A DNA stretch of 53,812 nt from an uncultured SAR86 cluster bacterium (lineage in GTDB: Bacteria; Pseudomonadota; Gammaproteobacteria; Magnimaribacterales; D2472), in the NCBI GenBank assembly GCA_902579825.1, contig CACHII010000007.1, forward strand, positions 1-53,812. Direction: 5' to 3'. The notes under the pieces are model-generated. The model saw nothing but the letters and a program-made list of their open reading frames with translations, did no database searches and was not told the origin of the DNA. Positions 44,253-52,780 of this stretch are shown one piece after another. The first letter of the stretch is position 1. Every line of letters starts with the position of its first letter. The position numbers were made by a program, and so were the translations under genes.

Positions 44253-46886
44253 TTGTCATCAAAAGATATAGATCCTATTGAAACTTCTGAATGGCTTGAA
44301 GCATTAAATAGTGTAATTGATGAAGTGGGGATCGATAGAGCATCATTTCTACTGACGAAGCTAGCTGAAAGAATTAACCAAGAAGGTGCAATTCCCTCAT
44401 ATAATCTCACAACACCTTTTAGAAATACCATTTCTGTCAAAGACGAAGCGCAAATGCCTGGAGATCTTTTTATGGAAAGAAGAATACGTTCGTTAATAAG
44501 ATGGAATGCTCTTGTTATGGTACTCAAAGCAAATAAAAATGATGATGAGTTAGGTGGACATATATCAACTTTTTCATCAGCAGCAACTTTATATGATGTT
44601 GGATTTAATTATTTCTTTAGAGGATCAGACAATCAACTTGAAGACATGGTTTACTATCAAGGGCATTGCTCACCAGGAATCTATGCACGAAGTTTTCTTG
44701 AAGGATATTTAAATGAAGAAGACTTAGATAATTTTAGAAGAGAAGTAAACAAACCAGGGCTTTCGTCTTATCCTCATCCTTGGTTAATGCCAAATTATTG
44801 GCAATTCCCTGTAGTATCAATGGGATTAGGACCAATACTTGGAATCTATCAAGCTCATGTAATGAGATATTTATCTGCAAGAGGTTTAGTACCTAGAAAT
44901 GACAGAAAAGTATGGGTTTTTTGTGGTGATGGTGAAATGGATGAGCCTGAGTCAAAAGGAGCTATAGGTTTAGCAGGAAGGGAGCAGCTAGAAAACCTTA
45001 TTTTTGTTGTTAATTGTAATTTACAGAGACTTGACGGACCTGTAAGAGGTAATGGAAAAATTATTCAAGAATTAGAGGGAGCTTTTAGAGGAGAGGGTTG
45101 GAATGTCATTAAAGTGGTATGGGGTAGATTTTGGGATCCAATAATTGCTAAAGACACTCAAGGAAAGCTTCAAGAAATTATGGATGCTGTCGTTGATGGC
45201 GAATTACAAAACTATAAAGCAAAAGGTGGAGCCTATACCAGGGAAAACTTTTTTGCGAAGGATCCATCCGTTTTAGAAATGGTTAAAGATTTATCTGATG
45301 ACGATATTTACAGACTCAATAGAGGAGGCCATGACCCCTACAAAGTTTATGCTGCTTATCATAAAGCTGTTAATTCTAAAGGTGCCCCTACTGTTATTTT
45401 AGCGCTTACTACTAAAGGCTATGGAACAGGATCAAGAGAAGCTGACAATACTACTCATCAGGTCAAAAAATTGTCGATTGAAAATATTAAATCCTTTAGA
45501 GATAGATTTGATATACCTGTATCAGACTCAGAAATTGAAGAACTTCCATACGTTCGGCCGCCAGAGGATTCACCTGAAATTCAGTATCTAAAAAAAACAC
45601 GAAAAGCATTAGGAGGATTTATACCCAGAAGACGAACAACTTCTGAAGCACTAAAACTTCCAGATAACTCAATCTTTGAAAAACTCTATGAATCTAGTGG
45701 TGATAGGAAAATATCAACAACCATGGCAATAGTAAGAATCATTACAGAATTATTAAAAGATAAAGAATTAGGTGAAAGAATTGTTCCTATAGTTCCTGAC
45801 GAAGCCAGAACCTTTGGAATGGAAGCTTTATTCAGACAGGTTGGTATTTATTCCTCAGCAGGACAAAAATATGAACCAGAAGATGCTGATAAAGTTATGT
45901 GGTATAAAGAGTCAAAAGATGGAGTAATGTTAGAGGAAGGTATTACTGAAGCAGGTGCTTTTAGCGCATGGACTGCTTTAGCAACAGCATATTCTAATTA
46001 TGATTTCCCTATGATTCCTTTTTATTTGTTTTATTCAATGTTTGGATTTCAGAGAGTACATGATTTATCTTGGGCTGCAGGAGATGCACAAGCTAAAGGA
46101 TTTTTAATTGGAGCAACTTCAGGAAGAACTACATTAAATGGCGAAGGTCTTCAGCATCAAGATGGACATAGCCATATTCTTTCATCAACAATACCAAATT
46201 GTCTTTCATATGATCCGGCTTATGCTTATGAAGTTGCAGTGATAATTAAAGATGGCATTCAGAAAATGTATGTTGAACAAGAAAATTATTTTTATTACAT
46301 AACCACAATCAATGAAAACTATAAACATCCTGAAATGCCAAAAGGTGCGGAAGAAGGAATTATTAAAGGTATGCACAAAATAAGAACCTCTGATAAACCA
46401 TTAGTCAGACTAATAGGATCTGGTGCAATTCTAAACGAGTCTTTAAAGGCATCTGAAATTTTAAAAAAATATAATATTGAATCCGAAGTATGGAGTGTGA
46501 CTAGTTTTAATTTGCTTAGAAAGAACGGGATGGAGGTTGAACGCCAAAATCAATTAAATCCTTTAAATAAGAAAAAATTAACCTACGTTGAAGAGTGTTT
46601 TGAACAATCAATTCCAACAATTGCAGCAACTGATTATATGAGGTCATATGCCGAGCAAATTAGACCCTATATCTTAGGTCAATATATTACTTTAGGGACT
46701 GATGGTTATGGTCGTAGTGATTCAAGGGAAACTCTAAGAGATTTTTTTGAGGTAGATGCTGATAGCATAACAAGGGCTGCAGTTTTTGCTCTTTTCCAAG
46801 AAAAATATTTATCAAAAGACGAAATTGAAAAAATTTATAAAGAATTAAAGATTGATTCTGCTAGACCAAATCCTTGGGAAGTTTAA
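44253..46886 (+). CDS. aceE: pyruvate dehydrogenase E1 component (homodimeric type)
   Basis: 877 residues, near E. coli AceE (887). It decarboxylates pyruvate using thiamine diphosphate and transfers acetyl to the E2 lipoyl group. The start is TTG at 44253, supported by a GGAG seven bases upstream and by the match of DIDPIETSEWLEALNSVI to the E. coli N-terminus. The ThDP motif is VFCGDGEMDEPESKGA through NCNLQRLDG. Other blocks: GHISTFSSAATLYDVGFN, KGYGTG, EGITEAGAFSAW, GEGLQHQDGHSH. Its stop overlaps the aceF start (TAATG). Confidence 0.97.
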   Translation: MSSKDIDPIETSEWLEALNSVIDEVGIDRASFLLTKLAERINQEGAIPSYNLTTPFRNTISVKDEAQMPGDLFMERRIRSLIRWNALVMVLKANKNDDELGGHISTFSSAATLYDVGFNYFFRGSDNQLEDMVYYQGHCSPGIYARSFLEGYLNEEDLDNFRREVNKPGLSSYPHPWLMPNYWQFPVVSMGLGPILGIYQAHVMRYLSARGLVPRNDRKVWVFCGDGEMDEPESKGAIGLAGREQLENLIFVVNCNLQRLDGPVRGNGKIIQELEGAFRGEGWNVIKVVWGRFWDPIIAKDTQGKLQEIMDAVVDGELQNYKAKGGAYTRENFFAKDPSVLEMVKDLSDDDIYRLNRGGHDPYKVYAAYHKAVNSKGAPTVILALTTKGYGTGSREADNTTHQVKKLSIENIKSFRDRFDIPVSDSEIEELPYVRPPEDSPEIQYLKKTRKALGGFIPRRRTTSEALKLPDNSIFEKLYESSGDRKISTTMAIVRIITELLKDKELGERIVPIVPDEARTFGMEALFRQVGIYSSAGQKYEPEDADKVMWYKESKDGVMLEEGITEAGAFSAWTALATAYSNYDFPMIPFYLFYSMFGFQRVHDLSWAAGDAQAKGFLIGATSGRTTLNGEGLQHQDGHSHILSSTIPNCLSYDPAYAYEVAVIIKDGIQKMYVEQENYFYYITTINENYKHPEMPKGAEEGIIKGMHKIRTSDKPLVRLIGSGAILNESLKASEILKKYNIESEVWSVTSFNLLRKNGMEVERQNQLNPLNKKKLTYVEECFEQSIPTIAATDYMRSYAEQIRPYILGQYITLGTDGYGRSDSRETLRDFFEVDADSITRAAVFALFQEKYLSKDEIEKIYKELKIDSARPNPWEV

Positions 46887-48166
46887 TGTCTGAAGTATCT
46901 ATAATAAATCTTCCCGATTATGGTGAATTTGAGGATGTTGAAGTAATTGAAATTTGTGCAAAAGAAGGGCAAAAAGTTGATTTTGAAGATCCTGTTGTAG
47001 TTCTTGAAACAGACAAGGCTGCAATGGAAATTCCTGCATCTGTGAAAGGAACTATCAAAAAAATACTTTTAAATGAGGGAGATAAAGTAAAAATTGGCAT
47101 GCCTTTTATTGAAGTAGTTATTGATGATTTACCTAATAAAGATATAGAAGAATCAAAGACAGAAATTAAAGATCTTCCTAAAGAGGAGGATCATAATAAT
47201 CAACTTATATCGGCAGTAGATGATGCAGCAGATGTTATGTCAGATTATGGAAGAGGGAAATTAAATTTAAAAAACGATATTAGCAGAGTTCATTCTGGAC
47301 CAGCAACAAGAAAACTTGCTAGAGAGTTTGGTATTGATCTTACTGTTGTAGAAGGTTCTGGCCCTAAAGGAAGGATCTTAAAAGAGGATTTGCATGACTA
47401 TGTAAAAAATATTCTAGCAAATAAGCAGGATAGACAAGACATTCCTTTAGCTCCAAATATTGATTTTTCAAAATGGGGAAAAATTAAAGAAGAAAAGCTT
47501 TCTAAATTAAAAAGAACAGCATCAGAAAATCTGCTTGCTTCATGGATAAGCATTCCTCATGTAACCCAACATGAGGAAATAGATTTAACAAAATTATTAA
47601 AACTAAGAAAGAAATTAAACAAAAGCAATAAGATTTCACCCCTTGCATACATTGTTAAATCTACTGCAGAAACCCTAAAACATTTTCCAGAAATGAATTC
47701 ATCATTATCAAATGACAAAGAGACAATTGTAATTAAAAAATATTTTAATATTGGAATTGCTATAGATACTGAGAATGGACTAATTGTTCCAAATATCAAA
47801 GAAACTAATAAAAAATCTATTATTGAAATTTCAAACGAGATTAAACAATTGGCAATACTTGCAAAAAAAAGAAGATTAAACACTGATCAGTTATCTGGTG
47901 CAACATTTACAATTTCTTCTTTAAGTGGAATTGGAGGTAAATTTTTTACACCAATCATTAATCCACCTGAGGTTGGAATTTTGGGTCTTTCTAAAACTTA
48001 TGATGTTGTAAAACTTGAAAATATGAAATTAACTACAACACAACAGCTTCCTGTGTCGCTATCTTATGACCATAGAATAATAAATGGCGTTTATGCTATG
48101 ACATTTATAAATAAGCTAAATGAATATTTAAATGACGTAAATTTTTTGCAAAGCTCGTTTGAATAA
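46886..48166 (+). CDS. aceF: dihydrolipoamide acetyltransferase (E2p)
   Basis: 426 residues from ATG 46886, overlapping the aceE stop by one base. There is one lipoyl domain (Lys44 in ETDKAAMEIP), fewer than the three of E. coli; a linker; a peripheral-subunit-binding domain (SGPATRKLAREFGIDLTVVEGSGPKGRILKED); then the acetyltransferase core ending SLSYDHRIINGVYAMTF. The catalytic motif HxxxDG reads HRIING. The enzyme passes acetyl groups from lipoyl-lysine to CoA. No E3 (lpd) gene follows; an SSS transporter does, with its own short leader. Confidence 0.95.
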   Translation: MSEVSIINLPDYGEFEDVEVIEICAKEGQKVDFEDPVVVLETDKAAMEIPASVKGTIKKILLNEGDKVKIGMPFIEVVIDDLPNKDIEESKTEIKDLPKEEDHNNQLISAVDDAADVMSDYGRGKLNLKNDISRVHSGPATRKLAREFGIDLTVVEGSGPKGRILKEDLHDYVKNILANKQDRQDIPLAPNIDFSKWGKIKEEKLSKLKRTASENLLASWISIPHVTQHEEIDLTKLLKLRKKLNKSNKISPLAYIVKSTAETLKHFPEMNSSLSNDKETIVIKKYFNIGIAIDTENGLIVPNIKETNKKSIIEISNEIKQLAILAKKRRLNTDQLSGATFTISSLSGIGGKFFTPIINPPEVGILGLSKTYDVVKLENMKLTTTQQLPVSLSYDHRIINGVYAMTFINKLNEYLNDVNFLQSSFE

Positions 48167-48199
48167 TTGATACAATATATTTTTAATTAATAGGTAAAT

Positions 48200-49765
48200 A
48201 TGTTTAACACGTTAGATTGGATAATCGTAGGCTATTATTGTGTTGGAATAATTACTTTGGCCACTTATGTTTCAAGAGCAAAATCAGGACAGGAACGAAG
48301 TGCTGAAGATTATTTTTTAGCTGGGAGGACACTTCCTTGGTGGGCAATTGGTGCATCATTAATTGCAGCAAATATTTCTGCTGAACAAATAATCGGTATG
48401 TCTGGGCAAGGTTTTGTTGTCGGAATGGCAATCGCAGTCTGGGAGTTAACAGCGGCTATTGCTTTGATAATTATGGCTAAATATTTCCTTCCAATATTTC
48501 TTGAGAAAAGAATTTACACTATGCCGCAATTCTTAGAACAAAGATTTGATAAAAGAGTTAGTTTGGTTTTATCTTTTTTCTGGTTGATAGTTTATATATT
48601 TATAAATTTAACTTCTGTCTTATGGTTAGGTTCTTTAGCTATAAATGCATTAACTGGATTGGATCTATTTTATGGCTTAGTTTTGCTTGCTATTTTTTCT
48701 TTAGCATATTCATTATCTGGAGGCTTGAAAGCAGTTGCTATGACTGATGCCGTACAAGTTATCTTGCTAATCTTTGGGGGATTGGCAGTATCATTTATTG
48801 CATTAAATATAATCTCTGAATCTAATGGTGTAATTGAAGGTATGCGAGTTGTACTGAATGAGATGCCTGAAAAATTTGACATGGTTTTATCTGCCGACAA
48901 TCCTTCATATAAAGATTTACCTGGTGTTTGGATATTACTAGGCCTAGGAGTTTGGATTGGCCATTTCTTCTATTGGGGTTTCAATCAATATATTACGCAA
49001 AGAGCATTAGCAGCCAAAGATATTAAAGAGGCGCAAAAAGGAGTTATGTTTGCCGCATATTTAAAATTATTAATGCCTGTAGTCATTGTTTTGCCTGGAA
49101 TATGTGCTGCAATTTTATTTCCAATGCTTGAAAAGTCCGATCAGGCTTATCCAACTATGATGTCTTTACTTCCAAATGGGTTGCTTGGCTTGACTTTTGC
49201 AGCTCTCATCGCAGCAATAGTCTCATCACTTGCATCTATGAGTAATAGCATAAGTACAATATTTACGATGGATATTTATAAATATTTTAAAAATGAGAAC
49301 GTAAGCCAGTTTAATCTTATTCAAGTGGGCAGAATGACAGTTATTGTTTCTGTACTAATTGCGACCTTAGTTGCACAACCATTACTTGGAAGTTTTGAAT
49401 CAATTTTTCAATATATACAAAACTTTACAGGATATTTTTCACCAGGAATTGTTGTTATCTTTTTAGTGGCATTGTTTTGGAAAAAAGCAACATCAATGTC
49501 TGTACTTATAGCAGCTCTTATATCGTTAATTGCATCAATACTTATAAGCATTAATTTTCCCGAACTGCCATTTATTCACAGAATGACAATCGTATTTATC
49601 CTATCTGCATTGGGATGTATTGTGACAACGTATATTCAAGGATATAAAGATCAAATAAAAGCAATTGATTTAAGTGCTGTAAATTTTTCAACATCAAAAG
49701 CTTTTAATTTAAATACAATCATTATCATCTTTGCTCTTGTTTGTATTTATGTTGCTTTTGCATAA
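48200..49765 (+). CDS. sodium:solute symporter (SSS family), probably for sugar
   Basis: 521 residues with about 13-14 membrane segments. It begins LDWIIVGYYCVGIITLATYVSRAKSGQERSAEDYFLAGRTLPWWAIGASLIAANISAEQIIGMSGQGF, the standard SSS N-terminus of SGLT-type sugar carriers, and has LSGGLKAVAMTDAVQ and ALIAAIVSSLASMSNSISTIFTMDIY with the sodium-site serines. Glucose or another monosaccharide is a reasonable substrate because a GH3 glucosidase and a glucokinase follow within 10 and 13 bases, forming an operon. Sugar specificity itself is inference from context. Confidence 0.9.
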   Translation: MFNTLDWIIVGYYCVGIITLATYVSRAKSGQERSAEDYFLAGRTLPWWAIGASLIAANISAEQIIGMSGQGFVVGMAIAVWELTAAIALIIMAKYFLPIFLEKRIYTMPQFLEQRFDKRVSLVLSFFWLIVYIFINLTSVLWLGSLAINALTGLDLFYGLVLLAIFSLAYSLSGGLKAVAMTDAVQVILLIFGGLAVSFIALNIISESNGVIEGMRVVLNEMPEKFDMVLSADNPSYKDLPGVWILLGLGVWIGHFFYWGFNQYITQRALAAKDIKEAQKGVMFAAYLKLLMPVVIVLPGICAAILFPMLEKSDQAYPTMMSLLPNGLLGLTFAALIAAIVSSLASMSNSISTIFTMDIYKYFKNENVSQFNLIQVGRMTVIVSVLIATLVAQPLLGSFESIFQYIQNFTGYFSPGIVVIFLVALFWKKATSMSVLIAALISLIASILISINFPELPFIHRMTIVFILSALGCIVTTYIQGYKDQIKAIDLSAVNFSTSKAFNLNTIIIIFALVCIYVAFA

Positions 49766-49774
49766 ATTAAAACT

Positions 49775-51634
49775 ATGAAAAAATTAATCTTATTATTATT
49801 CTTTAATTCATTTACTTACGCTCAGGTAGATTGGTCTGATCCTAATGAATGCAAACTATCTGATCACACAAAGTTTAGTAGAGCTATTTTAGAAAAAATG
49901 ACTTTAGAGCAAAAGGTCGGCCAAGTTATTATGCCGGAGATAAATAGTATTTCACCAGAGCAGGCAAAAAAATTTCATATAGGGACAATATTAAATGGTG
50001 GAGGAGGTTTTCCAAATCAAAATAAAAATAGCACGATCGAAGACTGGAAAAACTTAAGTAAGAATTATTATGATGCATCTACAATTGTTGATGGACAAAA
50101 GTTACCTATATTATGGGGCACAGATGCTGTTCATGGTCATAATAATGTAATAGGGGCAACAATTTTTCCACACAATATTGCACTTGGAGCAACTAGAAAT
50201 GAAAGCCTTTTAAGAGATATTGGAGCAGCGGTGGCAAGAGAAGTAATTTCAACAGGAATAATTTGGACATTTGCTCCAACTATTGCTGTTCCTCAAAATG
50301 ATCTATGGGGGAGAACTTATGAAGGATATTCAGAAGACCCTGAGCTTGTTTCAAAACTCGGCAAAAATTTCATTTTAGGACTGCAAGGCTATGGAAGTAA
50401 TTTTTTAGACAATGATCATGTCTTAGCTACAGCAAAACATTTTCTCGGTGACGGTGGAACAAAAAATGGTATTGATCAGGGAAATACCATTATCGATGAA
50501 CAGACTTTAAAAAATATACATGGTAAACCATATTATGAAGCTATTGACTCATGCGCTATTTCAATAATGGCTAGTTTCAATTCATGGAATGGTGTCAAAA
50601 GCCATGGAAATAAATATCTTTTAACAGATATTCTTAAATCGCAAATGGAATTTGATGGATTTATTGTTGGTGATTGGAATGGTCATGGCCAAATACCAGA
50701 ATGCGAGGATGCAAATTGTCCCGATGCTCTTATTTCAGGCGTAGATATTTATATGGTCCCTACTGAATGGGAGTTTCTATATTGGAACACACTTGATCAA
50801 GTAAAAAACGGTATTATTCCAATGGAGATTTTAGATAATGCAGTTTTAAGAATTTTAAATGTAAAAAAACACTTAGGTCTATTTGATGGAAGAGTACCGC
50901 ATGACTACAAAAAAAATCATCTTGGTGATAGCTCTCACATTGCATTGGCACGACAGGCAGTTCGAGAATCTCTTGTGTTGTTAAAAAATAATAATACTCT
51001 TCCAATGAGTCCCAATAAAAATTTTTTAATAGTAGGAGAACAATCAAAAAAAATAGAGAATCAAATGGGTGGTTGGACAATTACATGGCAAGGAAAATCT
51101 TGGGAAGGTACAGAAATATCAAATGATGATTTTCCAAACACTCTGAGTATTTTTGAATCACTGTCAAATCATATTACCCAGGTTGGAGGAAGTGTTGAGT
51201 ATTCTAAGGATGGGTCTTATAAAAATAAACCTGACTTTGTCATTATGGTTTTTGGTGAAACTCCATATGCAGAAGGTTTTGGCGATATCAAAAATTTAAA
51301 TTTTTCTAAACAAAATATTAATAACATTCAATTAATGAAAGATTATGTGAAAGAAGACATTAAGGTGGTCTCTTTATTTATTACAGGTAGGCCCTTAATA
51401 GTTGATGAGGAGATAGATATTTCAGATGCTTTTGTAACTATTTGGCTACCTGGAACTTCTGTTGAAGGTATTAATGATGTAATTTTTACAAATTTAGATA
51501 ATACAGTTAATTACGACTTTAAGGGAAAATTACCTTTTTCTTGGCCAAGTGTATATTCAGACAATCCTTTAAATTATGAAGATCAAAATTATCAACCAAG
51601 ATATGAATATGGATTTGGTCTTTCTTATAAATAG
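49775..51634 (+). CDS. glycoside hydrolase family 3 beta-glucosidase, exported
   Basis: 619 residues with a signal peptide (MKKLILLLFFNSFTYAQ). GH3 features: MTLEQKVGQVIMPE, ILWGTDAVHGHNNVIGATIFPHNIALGA, WTFAPTIAVPQNDLWGRTYEGYSEDPELV, KHFLGDGGT, and the nucleophile Asp300 in FIVGDWNGHGQ. The (alpha/beta) sandwich domain follows, ending GKLPFSWP...YEYGFGLSYK. It resembles exo-1,3/1,4-beta-glucanases of marine bacteria but lacks their C-terminal extension. It would release glucose from laminarin- or cellulose-type oligosaccharides in the periplasm. It lies between the sugar symporter and glucokinase in one operon. Confidence 0.93.
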   Translation: MKKLILLLFFNSFTYAQVDWSDPNECKLSDHTKFSRAILEKMTLEQKVGQVIMPEINSISPEQAKKFHIGTILNGGGGFPNQNKNSTIEDWKNLSKNYYDASTIVDGQKLPILWGTDAVHGHNNVIGATIFPHNIALGATRNESLLRDIGAAVAREVISTGIIWTFAPTIAVPQNDLWGRTYEGYSEDPELVSKLGKNFILGLQGYGSNFLDNDHVLATAKHFLGDGGTKNGIDQGNTIIDEQTLKNIHGKPYYEAIDSCAISIMASFNSWNGVKSHGNKYLLTDILKSQMEFDGFIVGDWNGHGQIPECEDANCPDALISGVDIYMVPTEWEFLYWNTLDQVKNGIIPMEILDNAVLRILNVKKHLGLFDGRVPHDYKKNHLGDSSHIALARQAVRESLVLLKNNNTLPMSPNKNFLIVGEQSKKIENQMGGWTITWQGKSWEGTEISNDDFPNTLSIFESLSNHITQVGGSVEYSKDGSYKNKPDFVIMVFGETPYAEGFGDIKNLNFSKQNINNIQLMKDYVKEDIKVVSLFITGRPLIVDEEIDISDAFVTIWLPGTSVEGINDVIFTNLDNTVNYDFKGKLPFSWPSVYSDNPLNYEDQNYQPRYEYGFGLSYK

Positions 51635-51646
51635 CACAAACAAGAC

Positions 51647-52549
51647 ATGAATAAGCTTTTATTGGTAGATATTGGCGGAACCAATATGAGATATGCGACA
51701 GCTTATTCAGATTCTAATGAAATTAGTAATATAAATAAAAAGGTATTCAATGAGGCTACCTTTTATGAAAACCTAGAGGACCTCACAAAAGAACATAAAA
51801 TAGATACTTTAATTATGTCAGTAGCAGGCCCAAAAATAGATAACTCTATAACAATGACAAATAAAAACCTCTCTTTTAATCAAGATAATTTAAAAGAAAA
51901 ATTTAAATTAAAAGAGTGCTATTTATTAAATGACTGGGAATCTATTGCACACAGTTATGTCTATATTAAAGAGAGCATTAAGATCATACAAAACGGTAAA
52001 ACTTATAATAATAATTTGCTATTTTTTGGTCCAGGCACTGGTCTTGGAGCAGCTTTTTCAATGAATAAAATTGTACTGCCTACAGAGCTGGGGAATACAA
52101 AAAATTTTACAGAGAGTCTTAAACAAAATTTTAAAAATGTTACTTTTGAAGCATCTAGACTCGAGGACATTGTTTCAGGTTCGGGTATTTCAAAAATATA
52201 TGAAACACTGACTCACGAAAAGTTATCAGCAGAAGAGATTTTTATAAAATTTTTAGACAAAGAGCCTGATGCTTTATTTGTTATAAATGGCTTCATTAAA
52301 TCGCTGTCTCAAACATTATCAGATCTAGCATTATCATTTCTTCCAGGTAAGGGAATACTATTAGCTGGAAGTTTATCAAGAAGTATATATACACATTTTA
52401 ACGAGCAAAACTTTTTTAAGCCCTTCATTAACAATAATACTGGCATGTACTTAGATATTCTTAAAAACACGCCCATAGGTGTTATAACTAAGGAAAGAAC
52501 ACCCTTATATGGAAATTTAGCTTTTTATAAAAACTTGAATAAAATTTAA
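51647..52549 (+). CDS. glk: glucokinase
   Basis: 300 residues. The bacterial Glk family features are the phosphate-binding LLLVDIGGTNMRYA at residues 3-16, the active-site LLNDWESIAHSY with catalytic Asp, FFGPGTGLGAAF, the glucose-binding PTELGN region, and a C-terminal LPGKGILLAGSLSRSI. It phosphorylates glucose with ATP. It ends the symporter-GH3-glucokinase operon, so glucose made by the GH3 enzyme and imported by the symporter can enter glycolysis. It is rather divergent and a little shorter than E. coli Glk (321). Confidence 0.9.
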   Translation: MNKLLLVDIGGTNMRYATAYSDSNEISNINKKVFNEATFYENLEDLTKEHKIDTLIMSVAGPKIDNSITMTNKNLSFNQDNLKEKFKLKECYLLNDWESIAHSYVYIKESIKIIQNGKTYNNNLLFFGPGTGLGAAFSMNKIVLPTELGNTKNFTESLKQNFKNVTFEASRLEDIVSGSGISKIYETLTHEKLSAEEIFIKFLDKEPDALFVINGFIKSLSQTLSDLALSFLPGKGILLAGSLSRSIYTHFNEQNFFKPFINNNTGMYLDILKNTPIGVITKERTPLYGNLAFYKNLNKI

Positions 52550-52569
52550 AAGAATTTATAGAGATTGTG

Positions 52570-52575
52570 TATAAT
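52570..52575 (+). promoter_or_regulatory. -10 box of rpmG
   Basis: TATAAT 11 bases before the ATG at 52586, giving a leader of only a few bases at most. The -35 is unclear. Confidence 0.45.
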
Positions 52576-52585
52576 TCTTACCATC

Positions 52586-52780
52586 ATGGCAGACAAAAAA
52601 CAGACTAAAGTATATTTAATTCCAGAAGATGAGACTAGGGATAGTCACACTTATCACTATACAGCAGTAAAAACTAGAAAATTTACTCTTGAAAATAAAA
52701 AGATGAGACTAAAAAAATACAATCCAGTAAAAAGAGTTCATGAATGGTTTGTCGAAGCAAAGCTGCCTCCTCACAATTAA
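52586..52780 (+). CDS. rpmG: 50S ribosomal protein L33
   Basis: 64 residues from ATG 52586; an in-frame TTG at 52565 would overlap the promoter -10 and is rejected. The core KVYLIPEDETRDSHTYHYTAVKTRKF...MRLKKYNPVKRVHEWFVEAKL is typical of L33. It has no cysteine, so it is the zinc-independent form. It carries short N- and C-terminal extensions compared with the 55-residue E. coli protein. It is not next to rpmB (L28), its common partner. Its stop overlaps the end of the convergent CinA-like gene by four bases. Confidence 0.9.
   Translation: MADKKQTKVYLIPEDETRDSHTYHYTAVKTRKFTLENKKMRLKKYNPVKRVHEWFVEAKLPPHN

Noticed and set aside
48060-48100. AceF catalytic motif reads HRIING instead of HxxxDG
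   Set aside because: I believe Asn at this position occurs in other gammaproteobacterial E2p proteins, so it is probably normal variation; I could not check an alignment.
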